The notes under the pieces were generated by a model. The model was not told where the DNA came from and did no database searches. It worked only from the letters and a program-made list of their open reading frames with translations. From Myxococcales bacterium (GTDB lineage Bacteria; Myxococcota_A; Polyangia; Polyangiales; Houyiibacteriaceae), in NCBI GenBank assembly GCA_029863605.1, contig JAOTVB010000006.1, positions 62,001 to 126,000 of the forward strand: a DNA stretch of 64,000 nt, in the 5' to 3' direction. Below are positions 31,088-39,833 of this stretch, one piece after another (within the stretch, counting starts at the first letter, position 1; every line of letters begins with the position of its first letter). The position numbers were made by a program, and so were the translations under genes.

Positions 31088-31852
31088 TTACAACGTGTAT
31101 CCTCCATCGACGAACAGGGTCTGGCCAGTGATGTACCCGGCTCGCGAGGAAGCCAAGAACACGGCCGCGTCGGCGACTTCTTGCGGAGTGCCGAAGCGCC
31201 GAAGCGGCGTGCTCTTCGTCGCCGCGTCGATCCACTCTTGGCTCAGCTTGCCGCTTTGCACCAGCTTTGGAAACATCCCCGCGTCAACCACGCCCACCGC
31301 CACGTTATTCGCGCGAACTCCGTACCGGCCTTCTTCGCGCGCGATCGCATGCACTAAAGCCTCGTTCGCTCCTTTTGGCGCAATCGACAACACATCGCCC
31401 GGAGGAAAGCGCTTGAGCCCCGCCGAGCTGATGAACACGATCGACCCCTTAGACTTTCGCAGGTGCGGGAGCGCTGCGTGCACGATGTGGAAGAAGCCGT
31501 TTACATCCCAGTCGATTATGTTGCGCCATTGTTCCGGGGTCACTTGGCTGACGTAGGGCTGGTCGATGTAAGTGCCGGCGGCGTGGACGATCGTATGGAT
31601 CGACCCGTGCTCCTCGACGAGCGAGTCGAGGCATCGTGTTACCGATTCGAGGTCTTCGAGCGAAATCTCGTGTACGGAGCAAGTGACCCCCGTACCGCGA
31701 ATCTCCTTGGCCACGTTTTCGGCTGCCGCTTCATTCTTGCGATAAGTGATCGCAATAGCGACTCCCCGTCCGGCAAGGGCACGCGCGACTGCGCTTCCGA
31801 TGCCCCCGCTGCCCCCCACGACCAGGGCCACGCCCTTCGGAAACTCATCCAT
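31088..31852 (-). CDS. SDR-fold protein with catalytic Tyr replaced by Ser
   Basis: The 254-residue SDR has GGSGGIGSAVARAL, the VHAAG strand and FISSAG, and ends with GQTLFVDGGYTL, so the fold is standard. At the YxxxK position it reads SIAPK: the lysine is kept, the tyrosine is Ser, 13 residues after the active-site Ser. The protein may be a binding or regulatory SDR, or use other chemistry. ATG 31852 (GGGAG seven bases ahead) is preferred to GTG 31858. It overlaps the fadD3 stop by 8 bases. Confidence 0.8.
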   Translation of the reverse strand: MDEFPKGVALVVGGSGGIGSAVARALAGRGVAIAITYRKNEAAAENVAKEIRGTGVTCSVHEISLEDLESVTRCLDSLVEEHGSIHTIVHAAGTYIDQPYVSQVTPEQWRNIIDWDVNGFFHIVHAALPHLRKSKGSIVFISSAGLKRFPPGDVLSIAPKGANEALVHAIAREEGRYGVRANNVAVGVVDAGMFPKLVQSGKLSQEWIDAATKSTPLRRFGTPQEVADAAVFLASSRAGYITGQTLFVDGGYTL

Positions 31853-33437
31853 GCGCACGCTCCCTCAGCTCGAATTTCACCACCTTGCCGGTCGCGTTGC
31901 GGGGTAGGGCATCGAGCACTTCGACTTTACGAGGCACCTTGAAGTTCGCCATGTTGTCGCGGCTCCAAGCGATCACTTGCTCGGGCGTGATCGATTTGCC
32001 CGGCGCGGGCACGACGAAGGCCATCCCCACCTCGCCGAGGCGTTCATCGGGCACTCCGATGACCGCGACCTCCCCGATCCCAGGCATGGCGAGAAGCGTG
32101 TTTTCGATCTCGGCTGGATAGGCGTTGAACCCTCCCACGATGAACATGTCCTTCAGTCGGTCCGTGATCTTGATGTATCCGCGCTCGTCCAAGGTACCGA
32201 TGTCGCCGGTATGGAGCCACCCATCGGCATCGATCGCCTTTCTGGTCTCTTCTTCCGCATCGAAGTAGCCCTTCATCACGTTGTAGCCTCGCACGACGAT
32301 TTCTCCCGGCTCGTTGGGTGGCATCGGATTGCCATCGCGATCCACGATCCTCACCTCGACGCCGGGGATTGCCCGGCCGCTCGTCGTGGCGATCGTTTCC
32401 GGGTCGTCGTCCAATCGACACATCGTCACGACGCCGCAGCTCTCAGTGAGCCCGTACGCCGTGATAACCGTCTCGAAGCAAAGCTCGTCCTTCATGCGGT
32501 AAATCAGCTCCACCGGAATGGACGCCGCGCCGGTCACCGCCAGGCGAAGGCTCGAGATATCGAAGCTGGCTCGGTCAGGATGGAGCAGCAGCGATTGATA
32601 GAGCGCAGGGGGGCCAGGTAGCATCGTGATGCGGTCTTGCTGCACGCGCTTCAGCACGACATTCACGTCGAAGATCGGTTCTGGGAAGCTCGTGGCACCC
32701 CTCATGAGTGCGGAAAACCAACCCGCCTTGTAGCCAAAGCTGTGAAAGAACGGCAACACGATCAGGTAGCGGTCGCCTTCTCGAAGACCGACGATCGAGC
32801 TCCAGGTGTCGAACACACGCAGGTTCTGTGCGTGCGTGCACATCGCGCCCTTTGGCTTCCCCGTGGTCCCGGACGTGAAGAGAATGTCGGCGATGTCGTC
32901 GGGGTCGATCTCGGCGGCACGTTGCCTTGCCGCGTCGGGTGGGACGTCTTTCGCACGCGCCAAGAAGCTTGGATAGGCCAGGGTTCCCTGAGGGGCGTCG
33001 CCGCGAAGCACGACCACATTCTCGAGCTCAGGCAGCTCGGCGCCTGCGTCGCGAAGCAACGCCACATAGTCGACGTCGAGAAACCCCGTCACCGTGAACA
33101 GCACTTTGGCCCCGCTCTTTTCGAGCAAGTACGCGGCCTCGAGACCTTTGTACCGTGTGTTCACCGGCACCATCACGCCCCCCGCCGTGTTGATGGCAAG
33201 CGCGGCGACGATCCACTCCCACATGTTTGGAGCCCAAATCGCGACGCGGTCGCCTCTTTTTACGCCGATCGCGATGAGGGCTCGCGTGGCTTCGTCCACG
33301 CGTTCGGCCAGGCGTGCGAAGCTGATCGTCGTGTTGCCGTCGATGATCGCACTGGCATCGCCCAGAATTTCCGCTTGTCGGGCGACCAGGTGCGCAATCG
33401 TCTGGGCTTGCGGATCCTGACGAGCTGAGTCGGTCAT
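31845..33437 (-). CDS. fadD3: FadD3-like HIP-CoA ligase
   Basis: A 530-residue ANL ligase with ILFTSGTTGKPKGAMCTH (P-loop), AYGLTESCGVVTMCR, TGDIGTLDERGYIKITDRLKD (gate) and PRNATGKVVKF with the catalytic Lys. The segments VAIWAPNMWEW, FFHSFGYKAG and MLPGPPALYQSLL match FadD3, which activates the ring C/D remnant HIP (3aH-4(3'-propanoate)-7a-methylhexahydro-1,5-indanedione). The start at 33437 has AGGAG at the right spacing. It leads a five-gene operon: fadD3, SDR, STAS-like, FadD, thiolase. Confidence 0.9.
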   Translation of the reverse strand: MTDSARQDPQAQTIAHLVARQAEILGDASAIIDGNTTISFARLAERVDEATRALIAIGVKRGDRVAIWAPNMWEWIVAALAINTAGGVMVPVNTRYKGLEAAYLLEKSGAKVLFTVTGFLDVDYVALLRDAGAELPELENVVVLRGDAPQGTLAYPSFLARAKDVPPDAARQRAAEIDPDDIADILFTSGTTGKPKGAMCTHAQNLRVFDTWSSIVGLREGDRYLIVLPFFHSFGYKAGWFSALMRGATSFPEPIFDVNVVLKRVQQDRITMLPGPPALYQSLLLHPDRASFDISSLRLAVTGAASIPVELIYRMKDELCFETVITAYGLTESCGVVTMCRLDDDPETIATTSGRAIPGVEVRIVDRDGNPMPPNEPGEIVVRGYNVMKGYFDAEEETRKAIDADGWLHTGDIGTLDERGYIKITDRLKDMFIVGGFNAYPAEIENTLLAMPGIGEVAVIGVPDERLGEVGMAFVVPAPGKSITPEQVIAWSRDNMANFKVPRKVEVLDALPRNATGKVVKFELRERAHG

Positions 33438-33483
33438 CGCGGCTCCTTTTAGCACGCCCATTTTGCATCGCTTCTTTGTGGTT

Positions 33484-33520
33484 GTTACATCCCCATTTAC
33501 GGATTGACCACCGGTGTAAC
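33484..33520. promoter_or_regulatory. inverted repeat GTTACA-N25-TGTAAC upstream of fadD3
   Basis: GTTACA at 33484-33489 and its reverse complement TGTAAC at 33515-33520 lie in the divergent gap between fadD3 and the paralogue B gene. The repeat does not fit the KstR-type pattern found at the other sterol promoters. It might be a site for a second regulator. The wide spacing makes chance plausible. Confidence 0.25.
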
Positions 33521-33594
33521 GACGTCATAGTGCGGACTTTCTTACCGGAGCTGCGGCCCTGTCTTGGGCACGGTTTCTACAACAGTCTTATCTT

Positions 33595-34077
33595 ATGAAG
33601 TGGGATTGGGACACAGATCCGATCTACGAATCGGAACGCATACGAATAGACAAAACGAACTCGCCGTTCGTCGTCTATTGCTACAAGCTTCCGCGGCAAA
33701 TCACAGACGAAGAGATTCAGCTGATGCTGAGTCTCGCCGACCTCCACCTCGAACGGAACCTCCCGTATCTCGCCTTGGTCGAGCTCAAACGCGGGAGCGG
33801 CATCATCGCTGCCCGGCAGCGCCGAATGTTCGCCGAGTGGTTGGAGGATCGGCGCGACCAACTCGACCGGAACGACTGCAGCACGGTGGTCATCGTTCCC
33901 GAGCCGATTTTCCGGGCGGTTCTGCGCGTGGTGTATCGTTTTCGTGCGCCTCCGATCCGTACGATCACGGCGGCCGACGTGCCTGGGGCGGCCGCCGCAG
34001 TTCGAAGTGAGCTCCAGCGTATGGGTCAGCTCATAACCCCGGAGATCGAAGCGTTGCTCCGGCGGCTCGCCAGCTAG
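33595..34077 (+). CDS. small STAS/SpoIIAA-like protein, paralogue B
   Basis: The 160-residue product contains PYLALVELKRGSGIIAARQR, AEWLEDRRDQLDRNDC and VVIVPEPIFRAVLRVVYRF, the same order of motifs as in the 30656-31051 protein (central strand, AxQR helix with W, Arg-rich helix, then a strand with I/F-rich end and an A-rich tail). It is divergent from fadD3 and 27 bases before the KstR-type operator that starts the echA20 operon. No function assigned. Confidence 0.7.
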   Translation: MKWDWDTDPIYESERIRIDKTNSPFVVYCYKLPRQITDEEIQLMLSLADLHLERNLPYLALVELKRGSGIIAARQRRMFAEWLEDRRDQLDRNDCSTVVIVPEPIFRAVLRVVYRFRAPPIRTITAADVPGAAAAVRSELQRMGQLITPEIEALLRRLAS

Positions 34078-34103
34078 AGTACCTGTCGGCTTGACCCGCG
34101 CAC

Positions 34104-34117
34104 TGAAACGCGTTTCA
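34104..34117. promoter_or_regulatory. KstR-type operator, site 3 (echA20-ipdABC operon)
   Basis: TGAAACGCGTTTCA is a perfect palindrome of the form TnnAACnnGTTnnA. It lies 29 bases upstream of the TTG start of echA20 and in the gap after the paralogue B stop, so it defines the start of a separate operon echA20-ipdA-ipdB-ipdC-fadE31-fadE32-like. Confidence 0.75.
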
Positions 34118-34145
34118 CTTCTGCCCTGCTTCGAGGGGATACGCG

Positions 34146-34907
34146 TTGGGCATCTCGCACGAATTCATTGACGGAATCGCCGAAGTCGTCGTTGATTATC
34201 CACCGGTCAACGCGATACCCGTGCGTGGCTGGTTCGAGCTGGCCGAAGTCATCGCCGAGCTCGCCAACGATCCAGACGTCCGGGCCGTCATCCTCCGCGC
34301 CGAGGGTCGCGGCTTCAACGCGGGGGTCGACATCAAAGAAATGCAGGCCACCGAGGGCTTTGATGCGCTCTTGGGCGCCAACCGCGGTTGTTGGGAGGCG
34401 TTCAGGGCGGTCTACGAATGCAAGGTTCCCGTGATCACCGCGGCGCACGGGTATTGTCTAGGCGGCGGAATTGGCCTCGCCGGCAACTCGGACATCATCA
34501 TCGCGGCCAAGGGCACCGAGTTCGGGCTTCCGGAGGTAGATCGAGGCGCGCTAGGGGCCGCGACGCATCTCGCCCGTCTCGTCCCCCCGCTCAAAATGCG
34601 CGCGATGGTGCTGACGTGTGAGCCTGCGACCGCCGAAGAGCTCCACCGTTGGGGCTCGGTTCACGCGGTCGTCGAACCCGGCGAGCTCGTCGCAAGAGCG
34701 CGAGAAGTGGCACAGACCTTCACCAAAAAGCAACCGCGGGTCGTTCGGGCGGCCAAAGAGTGCCTCAACAACATCGACCCGGTGGACGTCAACCGATCAT
34801 ATCGCTTCGAGCAAGGCTTCACCTTCGAGCTCAACTTGGCAGGTGTGGCCGATGAGGCGCGGGACGCGTTCGTCGAAAAGCGAGACCCCAGAGCCGACAA
34901 GAAGTGA
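34146..34907 (+). CDS. echA20: EchA20-like ring D hydrolase (crotonase family)
   Basis: The 253-residue crotonase starts at a TTG, supported by GAGGGGA six bases upstream and no nearby ATG. The oxyanion-hole segments are RGFNAGVDIKEM and HGYCLGGGIGLA. In M. tuberculosis EchA20 hydrolytically opens ring D of HIEC-CoA during breakdown of the last two steroid rings. Here it starts the same gene order (echA20, ipdA, ipdB, ipdC), so position and sequence both support the call. The gene is 9 bases ahead of ipdA. Confidence 0.88.
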   Translation: MGISHEFIDGIAEVVVDYPPVNAIPVRGWFELAEVIAELANDPDVRAVILRAEGRGFNAGVDIKEMQATEGFDALLGANRGCWEAFRAVYECKVPVITAAHGYCLGGGIGLAGNSDIIIAAKGTEFGLPEVDRGALGAATHLARLVPPLKMRAMVLTCEPATAEELHRWGSVHAVVEPGELVARAREVAQTFTKKQPRVVRAAKECLNNIDPVDVNRSYRFEQGFTFELNLAGVADEARDAFVEKRDPRADKK

Positions 34908-34916
34908 GGTTAGTTC

Positions 34917-35762
34917 GTGATCGACAAACGAATGACGGCGGACGAAGCCGTTGCCGACGTTACCGATGGCATGACCATCGGCTTCGGAGGCTGGGGTTCG
35001 CGCCGAAAGCCGATGGCGTTCGTGCGGGCTCTGGTTCGTAAGGGCGTCCAAGACCTGACCGTCGTGTCTTACGGCGGACCCGACGTGGGGATTCTCTGTG
35101 CGACCGGCCAGGCGAACAAAGTGATCTACGGGTTCGTCTCGCTCGACTCGATCCCGCTCGAGCCCCACTTCCGAAAGGCACGCCAGAACGGCACCATCGA
35201 GGCCGTCGAGCTCGATGAAGGGATGTTTCTGCTGGGACTTCGAGCCGCGACCCAGCGCCTGCCATTTCTCCCCACGCGCGCGGGCCTCGGGTCGGACGTA
35301 TTGAAGATCAATCCCCATCTGAAAAAAGTGAAGTCGCCCTACGACGATGGCGAAGAGCTCGTCGCCGTGCCCGCCCTCGAGCTCGACGTGGCGTTCGTAC
35401 ACATGAATCGAGCGGATGCCTCGGGCAACGGCCAAGCGCTCGGGCGCGACCCGTACTTCGATAACCTCTTCTGTATGTCTGCGCGCCAGGCCTACATGAG
35501 CTGCGAAGAGCTCGTCTCTACTGCGGAGCTCACACGCGGCGGTCCTCTTCAGAGCCTGCTCATCAATCGCATGATGGTGCGAGGGGTCGTCGAAGCGCCG
35601 GGTGGTGCGCATTTTACCGAATGCCCACCCAACTACCCGAGAGATGAGAAGTTCCAACGCAAGTACGCCGCGACAGCCAAGGACGACGACGCATGGAAGG
35701 CGTTTCGGGCGAGCTATCTCGACGTCACCGAGGCGGAATATCAGAAGTCGGTGGCGTCATGA
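34917..35762 (+). CDS. ipdA: IpdA: COCHEA-CoA hydrolase alpha subunit
   Basis: A 281-residue class I CoA-transferase-like subunit, GTG start. The pattern VADVTDGMTIGFGGWGSRRKPM, LTVVSYGGPDVGIL and FVHMNRADASGNGQ fits IpdA. Established work shows IpdAB is not a transferase but opens steroid ring C by hydrolysing COCHEA-CoA. The ATG of ipdB overlaps its stop by 4 bases, as expected for a heterodimer made in equal amounts. Confidence 0.9.
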   Translation: MIDKRMTADEAVADVTDGMTIGFGGWGSRRKPMAFVRALVRKGVQDLTVVSYGGPDVGILCATGQANKVIYGFVSLDSIPLEPHFRKARQNGTIEAVELDEGMFLLGLRAATQRLPFLPTRAGLGSDVLKINPHLKKVKSPYDDGEELVAVPALELDVAFVHMNRADASGNGQALGRDPYFDNLFCMSARQAYMSCEELVSTAELTRGGPLQSLLINRMMVRGVVEAPGGAHFTECPPNYPRDEKFQRKYAATAKDDDAWKAFRASYLDVTEAEYQKSVAS

Positions 35763-36523
35763 GCGTCCGCGAGGCCACGCGAGCTGACATCTGCGCCTTG
35801 GCGATCGCGGAATGCTTCCGCAATGATGGCGAGATCCTCGTGAGTGCAATGGGTACCACGCCGAGCCTTGGTGCGCGGCTGGCGAAGGCGACGTTCGAGC
35901 CAAACCTGTTGATGACCGACGGGTACAATCTTCTCCTCCGACGAGCGCTTCCGCTCGGAGCCACGCCGACCGACGACGATATCGAGGGCTGGATGCCTTT
36001 CGGTTCGGTCTTCGACACGCTTTGGTGGGGACGCCGGCATGTGATGATGGGTGCTTCTCAGATCGATCAGCTCGGCAACCAGAACATCGCCTGCATCGGT
36101 CCATGGCAGCACCCCAAGGCCCAACTGCTCGGCGTCCGTGGCGCACCGGGTAACACGATCAACCACACGACGAGCTACTGGGTGCCCAACCACGACGCGC
36201 GGGTCTTCGTACCGAGCGTCGATATGGTCAGCGGGGTCGGGTACGATCGAGCCGCGTCGCTCGATGACTCCAGTAGCCGGTTTCATGAGATCCGCCGGGT
36301 GGTGACCAATCTCGGCGTCTTCGATTTCAACACGCCGGATCACCGCATGCGCTTGGTTTCGGTTCATCCCGGCGTCGAGGTCGACCGGGTTCTGGCAAGC
36401 ACCGGGTTCGAGCTCGTGGTCCCCGATCGACTGGACACCACCCCCGTCCCGACTCCAGATCAACTTTCGGCCCTTCGTGAGCTGGATCCACAGGGGCGCG
36501 CCCAAAAGGAAGTCGCGGCATGA
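35759..36523 (+). CDS. ipdB: IpdB: COCHEA-CoA hydrolase beta subunit
   Basis: The 254-residue beta subunit shows ALAIAECFRNDGEILVSAMG, then LMTDGYNLLL and NTINHTTSYWVPNHDARVF (about residues 130-148), typical of IpdB and unlike simple acetate CoA-transferases, which have a conserved Glu loop. It forms with IpdA the ring C hydrolase. The ATG at 35759 is favoured over an extension at 35693 that would lie inside ipdA. It overlaps ipdC by 4 bases. Confidence 0.9.
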   Translation: MSVREATRADICALAIAECFRNDGEILVSAMGTTPSLGARLAKATFEPNLLMTDGYNLLLRRALPLGATPTDDDIEGWMPFGSVFDTLWWGRRHVMMGASQIDQLGNQNIACIGPWQHPKAQLLGVRGAPGNTINHTTSYWVPNHDARVFVPSVDMVSGVGYDRAASLDDSSSRFHEIRRVVTNLGVFDFNTPDHRMRLVSVHPGVEVDRVLASTGFELVVPDRLDTTPVPTPDQLSALRELDPQGRAQKEVAA

Positions 36524-37578
36524 CACACCCCACGTTGCACACCCGGATCTGCGATCTGTTCGGCGTGCAGTACCCGATTGTCCAGACCGGGATGGGCTGG
36601 GTTTCTGGTGCGAGCCTCACCTCTGCGACGAGCGAAGCCGGAGGCCTCGGTATCCTTGCGGCGGCGACCATGACGTTCGACGAGCTTGCCGACGCGATCG
36701 CCAGGCTCAAGGACCGCACGACCAAGCCTTTCGGTGTCAACCTTCGAGCTGATCAAGCCGACATCATGGATCGCGTGGATCTACTGATCCGCGAGAAGGT
36801 CAAGGTCGCGAGCTTCGCGCAGGCGCCTGGCGAAAAAGTCGTCAAGATTCTCAAAGACGCCGGCGTCGTCACGATGCCGACGATCGGCGCCCGCCGCCAC
36901 GCAGAGAAGGTGCAAGCTTGGGGTGTCGATGCAGTGATCGCGCAAGGCCAAGAGGGTGGTGGTCATACCGGCCAGATTCCAACCTCGATCCTGATCCCTG
37001 ATGTGGTTTCCGCGGTCGACATCCCTGTCATCGGGGCGGGCGGTTTCCGCGACGGCCGCGGCCTGGTGGCAGCGCTGGCGCTCGGCGCGTCCGGGATCGC
37101 GATGGGTACCCGTTTCCTTCTCACCAAGGAGAGCCAGGTTCCCGAGCACGTCAAACAGATCTACCTCGGCACGAAGCCCGACGGTACGGTGGTGACCACG
37201 GCGGTGGATGGGTATCCGCAGCGCGTCATACGGACCAAGCTCATCGACCGACTCGAAAAGGCGGGCGCCATCGCGCGCTTCCCCAAGGCTGCGATGAACG
37301 CGCTCTTGCTGATGAAGGTCACCGGAACGTCGCTGCTCGCGCTCATCAAAGAAGGGCTCGCGATGAAGAAGAACCAGGAGCTGACCTGGTCGCAGCTCGC
37401 GATGGCCGCCAATGCGCCAATGCTGACCAAGGCGTCGATGGTGGACGGCAAAGTCGAGGCTGGTATCTTGCCGACGGGGCAGGTCACGGGGGTGATCGAC
37501 GAGATCCCTTCGGTCGCGCAGCTGATTCAACGCATCGTAAGTGAAGCGGAACAAACCCTGGCTCGCCTGGGAGCATGA
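36520..37578 (+). CDS. ipdC: IpdC-like flavoprotein (nitronate monooxygenase fold)
   Basis: The 352-residue FMN TIM-barrel protein has PIVQTGMGWVSG, a GQEGGGHTG FMN/substrate loop and the phosphate site GAGGFRDGRGLVAALALGA (about residues 168-186). The nitronate monooxygenase family includes steroid IpdC, an NAD-dependent (5R)-indanone CoA dehydrogenase acting before EchA20. The gene follows ipdB with a 4-base overlap, the same order as in actinobacteria, so this job is more likely than nitroalkane oxidation. Confidence 0.86.
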   Translation: MTHPTLHTRICDLFGVQYPIVQTGMGWVSGASLTSATSEAGGLGILAAATMTFDELADAIARLKDRTTKPFGVNLRADQADIMDRVDLLIREKVKVASFAQAPGEKVVKILKDAGVVTMPTIGARRHAEKVQAWGVDAVIAQGQEGGGHTGQIPTSILIPDVVSAVDIPVIGAGGFRDGRGLVAALALGASGIAMGTRFLLTKESQVPEHVKQIYLGTKPDGTVVTTAVDGYPQRVIRTKLIDRLEKAGAIARFPKAAMNALLLMKVTGTSLLALIKEGLAMKKNQELTWSQLAMAANAPMLTKASMVDGKVEAGILPTGQVTGVIDEIPSVAQLIQRIVSEAEQTLARLGA

Positions 37579-37587
37579 GTCGTTTCG

Positions 37588-38748
37588 ATGGACCTCGACT
37601 TCACAGCTGACGAAGAGGGTTTTCGTAAGGAGTGCCGCACCTGGCTCGAGGCCAACGTGCCGACCGACGAACTGCCATCGGGCGACACCCGTGAGGGGTT
37701 CAAGCAGCACATCGAGTGGGAGAACGAGCTGTTCGATGCCGGTTGGGCTGCGGTGTCCTGGCCGAAGCAGTACGGCGGGCGGGAAGCATCGTTGATCGAG
37801 TGGCTGATCTTCGAAGAGGAGTACTATCGAGCTGGAGCGCCGAGCCGCGTCACCCAAAACGGGATTTTCCTGTTGGCTCCCACGCTCTTCGAGTTTGGGA
37901 CCGACGAGCAGAAGGAGCGAATCCTCAGGCCCATGGCGCGCGGCGATGTGACTTGGGGCCAGGCATGGTCCGAGCCAAACGCCGGAAGCGATCTTGCCTC
38001 GCTGACGAGCACAGCCCGGCGCGTCGAAGGCGGCTGGCGCCTGACGGGACAGAAGACATGGTCCACGCGCGCTGCCTTTTGCGATATGGCCTACGGGCTT
38101 TTCCGTACAGACCCAGCGCAAACCCGACATCGGGGCTTGAGCTATTTCATGTTCCCGCTTCGCACCAAAGGAGTGACGGTGCGCGGGGTGGATCGCCTCG
38201 ATGGCGACGAGGGGTTCGCCGAGATCTTCCTCGAAGACGTGTTCGTCCCCGACGCCGACATCATCGGGGAGGTCGATCAAGGGTGGAGGGTCGCAATGGC
38301 GACCACGGGCTCCGAGCGCGGATTGACCCTTCGAAGCCCCGGTCGGTTCATGGCGACGGCCTCCCGACTGATCGACCTCTACCATCGACATCGCGACCGA
38401 TCCGACCCGGTCCTTCGCGATCGGGTCATTCAGGCGTGGATGGATGCGCAGGCATACCGCTGGTTCACGTTTCAGACCGTGACCCGGATGATGCAGGGCG
38501 AATCGATCGGGGCCGACTCGAGCATGAACAAGGTGTTCTGGTCCGAAATGGACGTGCGCACCCACGAAACGGCCCTTGCGCTGATCGGTGAGTTGCTGGA
38601 GCTCGATGAAGGCGCGGAGAGTGCGGTCGACCAAGGCCAGTGGATGAAGGGCTTTCAGTTTGCGCTGGCGGGGCCGATCTACGCCGGCACCAACGAAATA
38701 CAGCGCAACATCATTGCCGAACGCGTGCTCGGGCTCCCTCGAAAGTGA
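37588..38748 (+). CDS. fadE31: FadE31-like acyl-CoA dehydrogenase
   Basis: The 386-residue dehydrogenase starts MDLDFTADEEGFRKECRTWL, with WGQAWSEPNAGSDLAS, the IFLEDVFVPD strand and the end YAGTNEIQRNIIAERVLGLP. The sequence resembles FadE31. This and the next gene lie 9 and 5 bases after their upstream neighbours in the ipd operon and form an unlike-subunit pair. The expected role is dehydrogenation of the methyl-branched CoA diacid after ring opening; exact step inferred. Confidence 0.86.
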   Translation: MDLDFTADEEGFRKECRTWLEANVPTDELPSGDTREGFKQHIEWENELFDAGWAAVSWPKQYGGREASLIEWLIFEEEYYRAGAPSRVTQNGIFLLAPTLFEFGTDEQKERILRPMARGDVTWGQAWSEPNAGSDLASLTSTARRVEGGWRLTGQKTWSTRAAFCDMAYGLFRTDPAQTRHRGLSYFMFPLRTKGVTVRGVDRLDGDEGFAEIFLEDVFVPDADIIGEVDQGWRVAMATTGSERGLTLRSPGRFMATASRLIDLYHRHRDRSDPVLRDRVIQAWMDAQAYRWFTFQTVTRMMQGESIGADSSMNKVFWSEMDVRTHETALALIGELLELDEGAESAVDQGQWMKGFQFALAGPIYAGTNEIQRNIIAERVLGLPRK

Positions 38749-38753
38749 CCACG

Positions 38754-39767
38754 ATGCGGTTCGCCTTCACCGATGATCAACAGATGCTGCGCGACACCGT
38801 TCGAGACGTGTTGCAACGCGAGTGTGCCCCCGAGGTCGTTCGCGCGGTATGGGAGGGTCGCCCCGAGGCCGCCGCTTCAGTATGGGCCACCCTCGCCGAA
38901 ACCGGCGTCATCGGCATGACGGCTCCGCAAGACGCGGGCGGGATGGCGATGAGCGAGCTCGATTGGATCTTGCCGTTCGAGGAAATCGGGTATGCAGCGT
39001 TGCCCGGGCCTCTCGTCGAGACCATCGCCGTCGGGATGCCCCTTCTCGATGCAGTCGGAACCGACGCCCAGAAAACCCAGTGGCTCGAGGCCGCCGCGAC
39101 GGGCCACGCAAAGATAGTCGTCGCTTTCGAAGATCAGGCCATCGTGCCCTACGCCGCTTCAGCGGATGTCCTCATCGCAGAGCGGGGCGGGGTGGCTTAC
39201 TGCCTTCCGATGTCCGAGGTGTCCGCGGTTCCCGAGCGATCGGTCGACCGGGCCCGGCAACTTGCGCGCATAACCTTTGAAGAAAGCGAAGCTCACCGCA
39301 TGCGAAGCGACGTCGAGGGCCACGCGCTCTTGTCCCTTGCCAAGGAGCGCGCCACCCTCGCGACCGCCGCCCAACTGGTGGGCCTCAGTCGTCGCATGCT
39401 CGACATGGCGGTGCAGTACGCCAAGGATCGAGAGCAATTCGGCAAGCCGATCGGCGCGCAGCAAGCGGTGAAGCACCGCCTCGCCAACGCGCTGATCCAG
39501 CAGGAATTCGCGCGTCCGATGGTCTACCGGGCCGGTTGGTCGCTGGCAACCAATCAAGCGACCGCCGAGGTCGATGTTTCCCTCGCCAAGATCTATGCAG
39601 GCGAGGCTGCAACTTTCGTGGTTAAGCAGGCGCTGCAGGTCCACGGTGCGATCGGCTACACGATCGAATGCGACCTCCACATGTGGATGAAACGCGCATG
39701 GGCGCTCGCCGCGACCCGGGGCGATTCGGCGTTCCACCGGGAGCGTGTGGGGCGCCATGTCCTGTGA
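38754..39767 (+). CDS. acyl-CoA dehydrogenase, FadE32/FadE33-like partner
   Basis: A 337-residue acyl-CoA dehydrogenase from the ATG at 38754 (MRFAFTDDQQMLRDTVRDVL). It has a short C-terminus QVHGAIGYTIECDLHMWMKR and no YEGT-type loop. Actinobacteria carry two small genes (fadE32, fadE33) in this slot; here one is present, so I give no symbol. It is the last gene of the operon starting at 34146; fadA6 follows 66 bases later. Confidence 0.82.
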   Translation: MRFAFTDDQQMLRDTVRDVLQRECAPEVVRAVWEGRPEAAASVWATLAETGVIGMTAPQDAGGMAMSELDWILPFEEIGYAALPGPLVETIAVGMPLLDAVGTDAQKTQWLEAAATGHAKIVVAFEDQAIVPYAASADVLIAERGGVAYCLPMSEVSAVPERSVDRARQLARITFEESEAHRMRSDVEGHALLSLAKERATLATAAQLVGLSRRMLDMAVQYAKDREQFGKPIGAQQAVKHRLANALIQQEFARPMVYRAGWSLATNQATAEVDVSLAKIYAGEAATFVVKQALQVHGAIGYTIECDLHMWMKRAWALAATRGDSAFHRERVGRHVL

Positions 39768-39833
39768 GTTCGGGGGCGGCGCCTTGCGGGAGGCGACCGC
39801 TACGTTTACAAATAGCCAAATAGCGAGGTTTAG

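Noticed and set aside
33484-33520. A sixth KstR-type or a KstR2-type operator upstream of fadD3
   Set aside because: The GTTACA/TGTAAC repeat has too wide a spacing and the nearby TGTAACGACGTCAT breaks the GTT half of the motif; it matches neither pattern.
36781-38634. A 617-codon open frame on the minus strand across ipdC and fadE31
   Set aside because: It is antisense to two clear genes, lacks any recognisable domain and has the Arg/His-rich composition of high-GC shadow frames.
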